From contig JAYODD010000002.1 in NCBI GenBank assembly GCA_038106145.1, positions 124,001 to 188,000 of the forward strand: a stretch of DNA of 64,000 bases, read 5' to 3'. Shown piece after piece: positions 55,563 to 63,801 of the stretch. The position numbers were made by a program, and so were the translations under genes. Position 1 is the stretch's first letter, and the number at the start of each line of letters is the position of its first letter. Below the pieces are notes generated by a model that searched no databases, was not told where the DNA came from, and saw nothing but the letters and a program-made list of their open reading frames with translations. The DNA is from JBFJKD01 sp038106145. GTDB lineage: Bacteria > Pseudomonadota > Gammaproteobacteria > Pseudomonadales > Porticoccaceae.

Positions 55563-56621
55563 ATGACAGCCGATAACATTATCTTTGAAACCGCCCAGCG
55601 CATTTTTACCGATCTCAGCACCCCGGAAACCATCAATGCCGCCGAGGCCGGAAAATGGCCCGGGGCACTGTGGCAGGCGATCGAGGAATCCGGCCTGGCA
55701 TTGACCTGGGTGCCCGAGAATAACGATGGTGTAGGCGCCACGCTGATGGATGGGTTTGCGGTCATCAAAGCCGCTGGCGCCGCCGCATTGCCGGTGCCAT
55801 TGGCGGAAACTCTGATGGCGGGCTGGCTGTTGGCCCGGGGTGGTTTGCCAGTGCCCAATGGGCCGATGACAGTTGCTTGCGGTGATTTTGCATTTGCCGA
55901 TGGTGTACTAAATGGTGAGGCGGTAGCAGTACCCCACGGGCGCAACGCCAAATATCTGGTGGTAGTCGTCGACACCCCGGCGGGGGCCGCGGCGCTTCAG
56001 CTGGCGGTTGCAGACTGTGGTGTGACAGCGCATGCCGGTCTTGCCGGGGAGCCTCTCGACCGGGTGGTTTTCGAGAACGTTAAGCCGATAGCGGTTGGCG
56101 AGATAAGTGATACTACCGATGCCGCCAGTGTCGAGGCGTTGGGCGCTCTGGTGCGCTGCATACAGGCTGCGGGCGCGCTGGAAACCGTTCTCGATCTGAG
56201 CATTCAGTACGCCTGTGAGCGGGTACAGTTTGGTCGCCCCATTGGTAAATTCCAGGCGATACAGCATAGTATCGCTGAACTGGCGGGAGAGGTAGCGGCA
56301 ATCAACGCGGCGGCAGATTCCGCCGCCGAGGCCGTCGCCAGGCGCAATTTGATTGATGCGGATGCTCGGGTTGAAATTGCTGCGGCCAAAGTTCGCCTCG
56401 AACAGGCGGTCAGTAATGGCGCGGCCATCGCCCATCAGGTGCACGGCGCCATGGGTTTTACTTACGAACATCGTTTGCACCACCTCACCCGCAGGCTGTG
56501 GAACTGGCGCGACGAATTTGGCAGCGATACGGTGTGGGCACAACGTCTGGGCGCGCAGGTGCTGGAATGGGGTGCCGAGGAATTGTGGCCGCGCATTACC
56601 GCGGTCAGCGATGCCCGTTAA
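55563..56621 (+). CDS. Acyl-CoA dehydrogenase, divergent second subunit
   Basis: A 352-residue, strongly divergent ACAD. The middle-domain flavin motif (TEPxxGSD) is absent, while the C-terminal helical bundle is clear (ACERVQFGRPIGKFQAIQHSIAELA, VHGAMGFTYEHRLHHLTRRLWNWRDEFGS). Such short partners form alpha2beta2 complexes with a longer ACAD and often supply half of the FAD pocket. It starts 83 bases after its presumed partner, making a heteromeric enzyme likely. Confidence 0.8.
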   Translation: MTADNIIFETAQRIFTDLSTPETINAAEAGKWPGALWQAIEESGLALTWVPENNDGVGATLMDGFAVIKAAGAAALPVPLAETLMAGWLLARGGLPVPNGPMTVACGDFAFADGVLNGEAVAVPHGRNAKYLVVVVDTPAGAAALQLAVADCGVTAHAGLAGEPLDRVVFENVKPIAVGEISDTTDAASVEALGALVRCIQAAGALETVLDLSIQYACERVQFGRPIGKFQAIQHSIAELAGEVAAINAAADSAAEAVARRNLIDADARVEIAAAKVRLEQAVSNGAAIAHQVHGAMGFTYEHRLHHLTRRLWNWRDEFGSDTVWAQRLGAQVLEWGAEELWPRITAVSDAR

Positions 56622-56663
56622 CCACGACCGCTAAACCGAGTGTAACCTGTAGAGATAGTCACC

Positions 56664-57827
56664 ATGGATTTTTCGTTAAGCAGTGAACAGCAGGCCATTG
56701 TCGATAGCATCAATGCGCTGATGGCCAATTTTGGCGACAGTTTCTGGCTGGAGCGGGATAAAACCGGTGTATTTCCCGAGGAATTTTATCAGGCGATGGC
56801 AGAGGGCGGCTGGCTGGGTATTACCATGCCGGAGGAATACGGCGGTGCCAACCTTGGCGTCACCGAGGCGGCGCTGATGATGATGACCGTGGCCAGTCAC
56901 GGTGGTATGTCCGCCGCGTCGGCGGTGCATATCAATATTTTCGGGCCGCACCCGATTGTCAAATTCGGTACCCCCGAGCAGAAGGCGCGCTGGTTGCCGC
57001 CGTTGATTGCCGGCCAACAGAAAACCTGTTTCGGTGTCACCGAAGCCAATGCTGGCCTCGATACCACCCGCATTGAAACCTTTGCCAAACGGGATGGGGA
57101 TAACTACATCATCAACGGCCAGAAAATCTGGACCACCACCGCTCAACAGGCCGACAAGGTGATGCTGCTGACGCGCACCACGCCGCGAGAAGAGTGTGCC
57201 AAACCCCATCAGGGTATCACCTTATTTTACGCGGACATGGATCCCGCCCATGTGCAAATCAAGGAAATTGAAAAGATGGGTCGCAAGGCGGTCAACTCTA
57301 ACATGACGTTTTACGACAATCTGGTGGTGTCCAAAGACGATATGATCGGCGAGGAGGGCAAGGGGTTTTCGTATATTCTGCACAGCCTCAATCCCGAGCG
57401 CATCCTCCTCGCCGCGGAGGCGGTGGGCATGGGGCGCAGCGCGCTGTCGCGGGCCACCCAGTACGCCAAGGATCGCGAAGTATTTGGGCGACCCATTGGC
57501 ATGAATCAGTCGGTGCAGCACCCGTTGGCAGAAAACTGGATCGAGCTCGAAGCCGCTTATCTGAAAATCATGTACGCCGCCTGGTTGTACGACAACGGCA
57601 AAGAATGTGGCGCCTATGCCAATGGCAGTAAATACTTCGCTGCCGAGGCTGGTTTCAAAGCCTGTCAGCAGGCGGTGATGACCCATGGCGGCATGGGTTA
57701 CGCCAAGGAATACCATGTCGAGCGACTGATGCGCGAAGCTATGTTGCCGCGGTTGGCGCCGGTTAGTCAGAATATGATTCTTAATTTTATTTCTACCAAT
57801 GTCCTGGATCTGCCGCGGTCGTATTAA
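56664..57827 (+). CDS. Acyl-CoA dehydrogenase C of the island
   Basis: A 387-residue ACAD: FGVTEANAGLDTTRIETFAKR, NGQKIWTTTAQQADKVMLLTRTTPREEC, TQYAKDREVFGRPIGMNQSVQHPLAENW and THGGMGYAKEYHVERLMREAML. It is a paralogue of the enzyme at 34790, sharing RTTPxEEC and KDREVFGRPIG. It closes the run of three ACAD genes 42 bases after the divergent subunit. The unusual EANAGLD in place of EPxxGSD hints at a distinct substrate subgroup. Confidence 0.85.
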   Translation: MDFSLSSEQQAIVDSINALMANFGDSFWLERDKTGVFPEEFYQAMAEGGWLGITMPEEYGGANLGVTEAALMMMTVASHGGMSAASAVHINIFGPHPIVKFGTPEQKARWLPPLIAGQQKTCFGVTEANAGLDTTRIETFAKRDGDNYIINGQKIWTTTAQQADKVMLLTRTTPREECAKPHQGITLFYADMDPAHVQIKEIEKMGRKAVNSNMTFYDNLVVSKDDMIGEEGKGFSYILHSLNPERILLAAEAVGMGRSALSRATQYAKDREVFGRPIGMNQSVQHPLAENWIELEAAYLKIMYAAWLYDNGKECGAYANGSKYFAAEAGFKACQQAVMTHGGMGYAKEYHVERLMREAMLPRLAPVSQNMILNFISTNVLDLPRSY

Positions 57828-57902
57828 TATCGGCGACGCGTCGCGCCAGGTAAATACAGGCGTCGAAGCCCGCTCTGCTGTTTGCACATTACAGGGTGAA
57901 TT

Positions 57903-58453
57903 ATGAACGACGAGAAAAATAATTTGCGTCATCACGAACCCGGCCATGATCTCCAGATGGAGCATGAAGATGCCACCATCCGGGTTCTGCACAAAGTTAT
58001 TCGGGCGGTGGTCAAGGCGCTGGCAATCCTGATGGTCTTCGTTATTGATTTCTCCAAGCGAGATTCAGTTACCCCTGCCNNNNNNNNNNCCTGAAGGTCT
58101 TCGTTATTGTGTGGTGCACCGGGGACGTCGTTTTTGTGCTGTATCAACGCTTAACCGAACCGCCATTTATGTTGCTTAATATCAGCGACATCCTCGCAAC
58201 CTTTGGTTCGTTTTTAGCGGTATTGATAGCGATTGAAATTTTTATCAATATCAGCATGTATTTGAGCACCAATGTTATTCCGGTGCGGCTGGTGGTGGCG
58301 ACGGCGTTGATGGCAATCGCGCGTAAAGTGATTATTTTCGACTTTGAAAAAGTGACCCCGGACTATATTTATGCGACTGCTGCGGTGGTTCTGGCACTGG
58401 GAATAACGTACTGGCTGACAACCAAAAAACATATCGAGCACAAAGCGGAGTAA
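57903..58453 (+). CDS. PsiE-family membrane protein, scaffold gap inside
   Basis: A small inner-membrane protein with four predicted helices, matching the phosphate-starvation-inducible PsiE family (ISDILATFGSFLAVLIAIEIFINISMYL; VVATALMAIARKVIIFDFEK). Ten Ns lie at 58080-58089. The right contig starts by repeating about 20 bases of the left (ctgatggtcttcgttattg versus ctgaaggtcttcgttattg); the 32 bases after that repeat on the left are spurious. Joined, the frame reads ILMVFVIVWCTGDVVFVLYQ and continues normally. It ends 7 bases before the flavoprotein gene. Function unknown. Confidence 0.78.
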
Positions 58454-58460
58454 CAGACGT

Positions 58461-59117
58461 ATGAGTAATTTGTATGGTGACAAACACCGCGAACTACAGG
58501 ACCATTTTCAAACCCGCAAAATGGCCGATCGTATCGAACAGTCGATTGTTAGCGATTCTCTGTCAGAGCAGGGCATAGCCTTCATCGAATCCCGGGATAT
58601 GTTTTTTCTCTCCACGGTGGATCATCAGGGTCGCCCCACCGTCTCCTACAAGGGTGGCGACGTCGGGTTCCTGCGCGTGCTGGATGACCGCACCATCGCG
58701 TTTCCCAATTACGATGGCAACGGCATGTTTTTTTCCATGGGTAACATTCGCGCCAATGCCAATGTGGGTTTATTGCTAATTGATTTTGAAAATCCGTTTC
58801 GCATGCGCATACAGGGTGTAGCATCCGCACACACCGATGATGCATTGTTGGCCGAATACCCAGAGGCCGATATGATTATTCGTGTCGCGGTCGCGCAAAC
58901 CTGGATCAACTGTCCGCGCTACATTCATAAATACCAGAAACTGGCGACCTCCCGTTACGTGCCCAAGGGGGACTGCGAAACACCCTATGCCGAGTGGAAG
59001 CGTATCGACTTTTTGCAGGATGCGTTGCCCCCCAAAGATACCGGCAAAACAGAGTTGTCCGGCGGTACTCTCACCATGGAGGAGTGGGCGGCAAAAGTAG
59101 CCCGTGGCGAAGGTTAA
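58461..59117 (+). CDS. Pyridoxamine 5'-phosphate oxidase-like FMN-binding protein
   Basis: A 218-residue split-barrel protein: FIESRDMFFLSTVDHQGRPTVSYKGG, IAFPNYDGNGMFFSMGNIRANANVGLLLIDFE and RMRIQGVA form the flavin-binding barrel. The C-terminal segment with TWINCPRYIHKYQ is typical of the PPOX-like general stress/oxidase group, not of PdxH. It lies 7 bases after the psiE-like gene. Specific substrate unknown. Confidence 0.83.
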   Translation: MSNLYGDKHRELQDHFQTRKMADRIEQSIVSDSLSEQGIAFIESRDMFFLSTVDHQGRPTVSYKGGDVGFLRVLDDRTIAFPNYDGNGMFFSMGNIRANANVGLLLIDFENPFRMRIQGVASAHTDDALLAEYPEADMIIRVAVAQTWINCPRYIHKYQKLATSRYVPKGDCETPYAEWKRIDFLQDALPPKDTGKTELSGGTLTMEEWAAKVARGEG

Positions 59118-59169
59118 GGAGCAAAGCGTTGCCGGCCGTTGGCGTGCACGCTGACCTGACGTTTGACCG

Positions 59170-59925
59170 ATGCGGCAATCCTCTCAAGGCGCACCATTCT
59201 GGCCAAGTGTTGCGCGCTGGTGTGCCAGCTTTATTAATTCGTGGGTGCATTTTCTGCCGCTGTTGATGGTGTGTGCGTTTTCGCGACAGCTCGCCTGTCA
59301 CATCTACCGTAATTGGGTAAAAGTGGCTTGTCGGATTTTTGGCGTCACCTATTCCCTGCGCGACGACAACAACGGGGTGGTGGGACCGCCACCGCATCTT
59401 TATGTGTGGCTTAATCAGTCCAATATCGCCGAAGGCCTTATTTGCATGATGTGCCTGCCACCGATGTTTGTCGTGATTAATGTGGAGTACGCGTTAATGC
59501 CGCTATTTGGCTGCGGGCGGGCGCTGTCGGGAGATCAGGTGATTGTCCGGCAATGGAAAAGGCAGGCAAAACGCGGTATTCAACGGGCCATCAAGCGTCT
59601 GCGTGGCGGCGAGAGCGCCATGATCAGTATCGAAGGCGCGCGCAGTGGCGACGGCCAACTGTTACCCTACAAGAAAGGTCCGGCGGTGCTGGCCATCGGC
59701 GCCCAGGCTACCATTTTACCGATGTTGATACACGGTGGGCGGGAGGTGTTGCCACCCGGCGCCTGGCGCTTGCGACCGGGTCACATCGAGATTCATTTAC
59801 TTAAGGCTATTCCCACTCGGGGGCTGAGTTTCGATGCTCGAAACGCAATTGTGGAGCAGCTGCGTAACGCGGCAGAAACCGAGTTGGCGAAACGCGCCGC
59901 TACGGGCGTATCGCCGGAGGAGTAA
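59170..59925 (+). CDS. PlsC-like acyltransferase with altered active-site motif
   Basis: 251 residues with an N-terminal hydrophobic segment and an acyltransferase fold. Motif III is well kept (SIEGARSGDGQLLPYKKGP), and PMLIHGGREVLPPGAWRLRPG follows as motif IV. Motif I, normally NHxSxxD with the catalytic His, reads LNQSNIAEG (residues 81-89): the His is missing and Asp is Glu. Either the enzyme uses another residue or it is not catalytically active as a lysophospholipid acyltransferase. Confidence 0.7.
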   Translation: MRQSSQGAPFWPSVARWCASFINSWVHFLPLLMVCAFSRQLACHIYRNWVKVACRIFGVTYSLRDDNNGVVGPPPHLYVWLNQSNIAEGLICMMCLPPMFVVINVEYALMPLFGCGRALSGDQVIVRQWKRQAKRGIQRAIKRLRGGESAMISIEGARSGDGQLLPYKKGPAVLAIGAQATILPMLIHGGREVLPPGAWRLRPGHIEIHLLKAIPTRGLSFDARNAIVEQLRNAAETELAKRAATGVSPEE

Positions 59926-60183
59926 TCTGCTGGAAAATTTCTGTGGTTGCAGCAATAGCGTTAATTAGCCTAACAATTTCACGGTTCGGGGTGGCTGAGC
60001 GCGGAGTTTTGACTATTTTGTTAGCGTAAGACCCGGGATAAATGGAGCTAAATGGTGCGACCCGCGATATATTTTTTACTCGCCGATATGTGGCGTCGTT
60101 TATTACACAGAACACCTGTGGTAACGCGACGTCGAATGCGGTGAGCTAAGTATTACCGGGAAAATTGTGAAAAGGGGCATCAG

Positions 60184-60516
60184 GTGGACATACTAAAAAC
60201 ATTTGCTCTCTTTGGTGTAACGGCTATCGCTGAAATCGTCGGTTGTTATCTCCCGTATCTGTGGCTTAAACAGGGGCGCTCGATATGGTTGCTGGCGCCC
60301 GGCGCCCTTAGCCTGGCGTTATTCGTGTGGTTGTTATCCCTGCACCCTCATGCTGCAGGTCGGGTGTATGCCGCCTACGGTGGAGTCTATATCAGCGTGG
60401 CACTGGGCTGGCTGTGGGCGATAGATGCGGTGCGACCCACGCTAACGGACTGCGTCGGTGTTGCGGTGTGTCTGGTAGGCGTAGCGATTATTATGTATGG
60501 TCCCCGCCTGGCGTGA
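60184..60516 (+). CDS. ynfA: YnfA-family (UPF0060) membrane protein
   Basis: 110 residues, four transmembrane helices. AEIVGCYLPYLWL, GRVYAAYGGVYISVALGWLWAIDAVRPT and the C-terminal VAIIMYGPR are diagnostic of YnfA, a relative of small multidrug resistance transporters. The start is GTG 60184 with AAGGGG about 9 bases ahead. Confidence 0.93.
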   Translation: MDILKTFALFGVTAIAEIVGCYLPYLWLKQGRSIWLLAPGALSLALFVWLLSLHPHAAGRVYAAYGGVYISVALGWLWAIDAVRPTLTDCVGVAVCLVGVAIIMYGPRLA

Positions 60517-60573
60517 TGTGCGGGGGTTGACAAGGCAAACGGAGTCGTAATCATGATGCGATGGCCAATTTTT

Positions 60574-60815
60574 TAGGCACCGGTGTCTGCACTCCTGATA
60601 ATTGGTGTCGATGCGGCCAGCGGATTAACGGATATCACCAAGCCAGCGCGGTTGCTGTGGATAACGCTTTTTTTGTCTGCGGGTTGTTTTACACAGCCGG
60701 GGTGGTGTTTTATCTGCCCGATTCGCGCCTGCGCTAAGGCCACCCGATCTGGCACCTGTTCGTTGTGACCGGCACCCTGTACCATATATTGCGAGGAATG
60801 TGTTTTGTCAGGCTA
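60574..60815 (+). pseudogene. Decayed hemolysin III-family membrane protein remnant
   Basis: The sequence encodes a recognisable C-terminal HlyIII segment: GLFYTAGVVFYLPDSRLR, stop, GHPIWHLFVVTGTLYHI. An in-frame TAA (60735-60737) stands where Tyr is expected. A frameshift in the GGG run near 60681 separates this from upstream ARLLWITLFLSAG. No intact start or N-terminal helices remain. It lies between ynfA and the DUF1272 gene. Confidence 0.62.
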
Positions 60816-60831
60816 AACCAGGAGGCACGCC

Positions 60832-61080
60832 ATGCTGGAATTACGTCCGGGCTGTGAATGCTGTAATAAGGATTTGCCGGCACATTCGATCGAGGCGCGT
60901 ATCTGTTCTTTCGAATGCACGTTCTGCGCAGAGTGCGCACAGACCAAGCTCCAGGACATTTGTCCTAATTGCGGTGGTGAGCTGGTCAGTCGTCCCCGTC
61001 GTCCCGCCGATAAACTGGTAAAAAATCCCGCGTCTACGCGGCGCGTCTATCATCCGACCGGCTGTGGCGCGGCGGCGTAA
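60832..61080 (+). CDS. DUF1272 zinc-ribbon protein
   Basis: An 82-residue protein with four Cys pairs: CECC, CSFECTFCAEC and CPNCGG, a compact zinc-binding module. The MLELRPGCECCNKDLP opening matches the DUF1272 family, of unknown function. AGGAGG lies 8 bases before the ATG. It converges with ybiT, 14 bases apart. Confidence 0.9.
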   Translation: MLELRPGCECCNKDLPAHSIEARICSFECTFCAECAQTKLQDICPNCGGELVSRPRRPADKLVKNPASTRRVYHPTGCGAAA

Positions 61081-61094
61081 CACAGTCAGAGAAG

Positions 61095-62708
61095 TTAGCG
61101 CGAATTAACCACCCTGTTCGTCTCTAATTGCACGGCCAGGTACTCGTCGTAGGTACCCTGAAAATCGATCACCTGCCCTTCGCTGATTTCGATGATGCGG
61201 GTCGCCAGAGAGGAGACGAACTCCCGGTCGTGGCTGACAAAAATCAGAGTGCCCTCGTAGTGCTCCAGCGCAAGATTCAGCGCTTCGATAGCTTCCATGT
61301 CGAGGTGGTTAGTGGGTTCATCCATGATGATCACATTGGCGTTGTGCATCATTAACTTGCCAAACATTAGCCGATTTTTTTCGCCACCCGAACAAACCCT
61401 CACCTGTTTAGCAAAATCATCCGACGAAAACAGCAAACGTCCAAGGGTGCCGCGTACGCTCTGATCCCCGTGAGGGGGTTTGCGCCACTGACTCATCCAG
61501 TCAAACAGGTTCAAATCACAGTCAAAGTCGGCGCTACTGTCCTGCGGGCAATAGCCGAGGGTGGCATTTTCCGCCCATTTGATCGCGCCGCTGTTGGGCG
61601 TCAACTGGCCCATCAGGCAGCGCAACAGGGTGGTTTTGCCGGCGCCGTTTTCGCCGATAACCGCCAGGCGCGTGCCCGCCGGCAAAATTAGGCTGGCGTT
61701 GTTAAACAGCGGTTTTCCTTCGAACCCGTGTCCCAGTTTGTCCAGCGTCAGTGCCTGGCGATGCAGTTTTTTATCCTGTGCAAAACGAATATACGGGCTG
61801 ACTCGGCTGGACGGCTTGATATCCTCAAGCTGAATTTTTTTGATTTGTTTGGCCCGCGAGGTGGCCTGTTTGGCTTTCGACGCATTGGCCGAAAAACGGC
61901 TGACAAATTGTTGCAGATCGGCGATTTGGGCCTTCTTTTTGGCGTTGTCCGAGTACAGCTGCTCCCGCGCCTGGGTAGATGCGGTCATAAAATCGTCGTA
62001 GTTGCCAGGATAGATTCGCAATTCACCGTAATCGATGTCCGCCATGTGAGTACATACGGTATTGAGAAAATGTCGGTCGTGGGAGACGATCACCATGGTG
62101 CTACGGCTCTGGTTGAGCACTCCCTCCAGCCAACGGATAGTATTAATGTCCAGGTTGTTAGTGGGTTCGTCGAGCAGCAGAATGTCGGGGTTTGAGAACA
62201 GCGCCTGGGCGAGGAGTACCCGCAGCTTCCAGCCCGGCGCCACCTCGCTCATGGGGCCGTAATGCAATGCCTGAGCGATACCCGCACCCAGTAAAATTTC
62301 GCCGGCACGACTCTCAGCGCTGTAGCCGTCCAGTTCGGCGAAGCGAATTTCCAGTTCGGCGACCCGCATGCCATCCTGTTCGCTCATTTCCGCCATTCCG
62401 TAAATACGATCTCGATCCTGCTTAACCCGCCACAATTCTTCGTGGCCCATCAGCACAGTGTCTATCACCGAATATTTTTCAAAGGCGAACTGGTCCTGGT
62501 GGAGTTTACCGATACGCTGATTGGGGCCGACGGATACATTGCCTGCCGAGGGGGACAAGCTGCCGTCGAGTATTTTCATAAACGTCGACTTGCCGCAGCC
62601 ATTGGCGCCGATCAGGCCATAGCGATTGCCGTGATCAAATTTGACGGAAATATTTTCAAATAATGGCCTGGCGCCAAATTGCATGGTGACGTTAGCGGTG
62701 GCAAGCAA
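61095..62708 (-). CDS. ybiT: ABC-F ATPase YbiT
   Basis: A 537-residue protein with two ABC ATPase domains: Walker A GANGCGKST and GENGAGKTT, Walker B ILLLDEPTNN and VIIMDEPTNH. The first signature is the degenerate VAPGWKLRVLLAQALF typical of YbiT, the second CSGGEKNR. A charged linker (about 245-300) contains the P-site tRNA interaction motif region. It has no membrane segment. ABC-F proteins act on the ribosome to relieve stalled translation. Confidence 0.92.
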   Translation of the reverse strand: MLATANVTMQFGARPLFENISVKFDHGNRYGLIGANGCGKSTFMKILDGSLSPSAGNVSVGPNQRIGKLHQDQFAFEKYSVIDTVLMGHEELWRVKQDRDRIYGMAEMSEQDGMRVAELEIRFAELDGYSAESRAGEILLGAGIAQALHYGPMSEVAPGWKLRVLLAQALFSNPDILLLDEPTNNLDINTIRWLEGVLNQSRSTMVIVSHDRHFLNTVCTHMADIDYGELRIYPGNYDDFMTASTQAREQLYSDNAKKKAQIADLQQFVSRFSANASKAKQATSRAKQIKKIQLEDIKPSSRVSPYIRFAQDKKLHRQALTLDKLGHGFEGKPLFNNASLILPAGTRLAVIGENGAGKTTLLRCLMGQLTPNSGAIKWAENATLGYCPQDSSADFDCDLNLFDWMSQWRKPPHGDQSVRGTLGRLLFSSDDFAKQVRVCSGGEKNRLMFGKLMMHNANVIIMDEPTNHLDMEAIEALNLALEHYEGTLIFVSHDREFVSSLATRIIEISEGQVIDFQGTYDEYLAVQLETNRVVNSR

Positions 62709-62943
62709 CGGAATATCCCCGAGTGAAGGCGAATGATATTTTGGCGAGGGCGCGTACTATAGGGATTTACCGCCCTCAGGTCGAATTAATTTGCGTGATT
62801 AGCGGCGCGCGTGTCGGGTTGCCGATGCCCCGGGGGTGGTCCACGACCCAGACCGAGGAGTTGACCTGAAGGGTTGTTCTGGTCGCCGGTAAGGGTGCCG
62901 AAAGGGGAATTAGTCGAGGGGAAGAACGAGAGTGAAAAATGGA

Positions 62944-63801
62944 TTAGTCCGATAAGGCGGCTTCGCGCAGGCGCTGCTGCCGACTCTGTTCTTCGGCGAG
63001 CGCAGCTTTTATTTCTTCCAGTACCGCGTCCACATCAGCCGGTAGGTCGTTGTCTTCGAACAAACCGGTTAACCCGGTGTTGGGGTGCAATTCGGCCTCC
63101 TCGTACAGGGTCCACATTTCCTCGGCGTAGCGGCTGTCGAGCAATTGCGGCGCGTACTGACCGTAGTAGTCGGTCATGTTGCTGATGTCCCGGGTTAACA
63201 TCGCCCGGGCATTGTTATTGGCAGCGGCATTCACTGCCTGAGGCAGGTCAATAATGACCGGTCCGCGTTCGTCCACCAGCACGTTGAATTCGGAGAGATC
63301 GCCATGCACCAGCCCAGCACACAGCATAAGCTGCACGTAGTGCATCATCAGAGCATGATCTTCCACCGCCTGCTCGGCGGACAGGTGCACGTCGTTCAGG
63401 CGCGGCGCCACCTCTCCTTCGCCATCCGTGATCAACTCCATTAGCAATACACCGTCAAAACAGCCGTAGGGCTGCGGAACCCGCACACCGGCGGCCGCCA
63501 GGCGATAGAGCGCCTCCACTTCGGCGTTCTGCCACACCTGTTCCTGTTGCTTGCGGCCAAACTTTGAACTTTTCTCCATGGCGCGGGCGCGGCGACTGTT
63601 ACGCACCTTGCGCCCTTCCCGGTATTTCACCGCCTGTTTAAAACTACGTTTGGCAGCCTCTTTATACACCTTGGCGCAGCGTATCTGCCCGCCACAGCGC
63701 ACCACATAAACGGTGGCTTCCTTACCGCTCATCAGCGGACGTATCACTTCATCGACAATACCGTCGTCCACCAAAGGTTGAATCTGTTTGGGTGTTTTCA
63801 T
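62944..63801 (-). CDS. RIO1-type serine/threonine protein kinase
   Basis: A 285-residue kinase of the RIO1-like bacterial group: SGKEATVYVVRCGG (ATP loop), CAKVYK (Lys), catalytic loop LVHGDLSEFNVLVD and metal-binding IIDLPQAV. A basic stretch RKVRNSRRARAMEKSSKFGRK lies in the N-lobe as in RIO1. Bacterial members are found in Pseudomonas and relatives; their targets are not established. Confidence 0.88.
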   Translation of the reverse strand: MKTPKQIQPLVDDGIVDEVIRPLMSGKEATVYVVRCGGQIRCAKVYKEAAKRSFKQAVKYREGRKVRNSRRARAMEKSSKFGRKQQEQVWQNAEVEALYRLAAAGVRVPQPYGCFDGVLLMELITDGEGEVAPRLNDVHLSAEQAVEDHALMMHYVQLMLCAGLVHGDLSEFNVLVDERGPVIIDLPQAVNAAANNNARAMLTRDISNMTDYYGQYAPQLLDSRYAEEMWTLYEEAELHPNTGLTGLFEDNDLPADVDAVLEEIKAALAEEQSRQQRLREAALSD

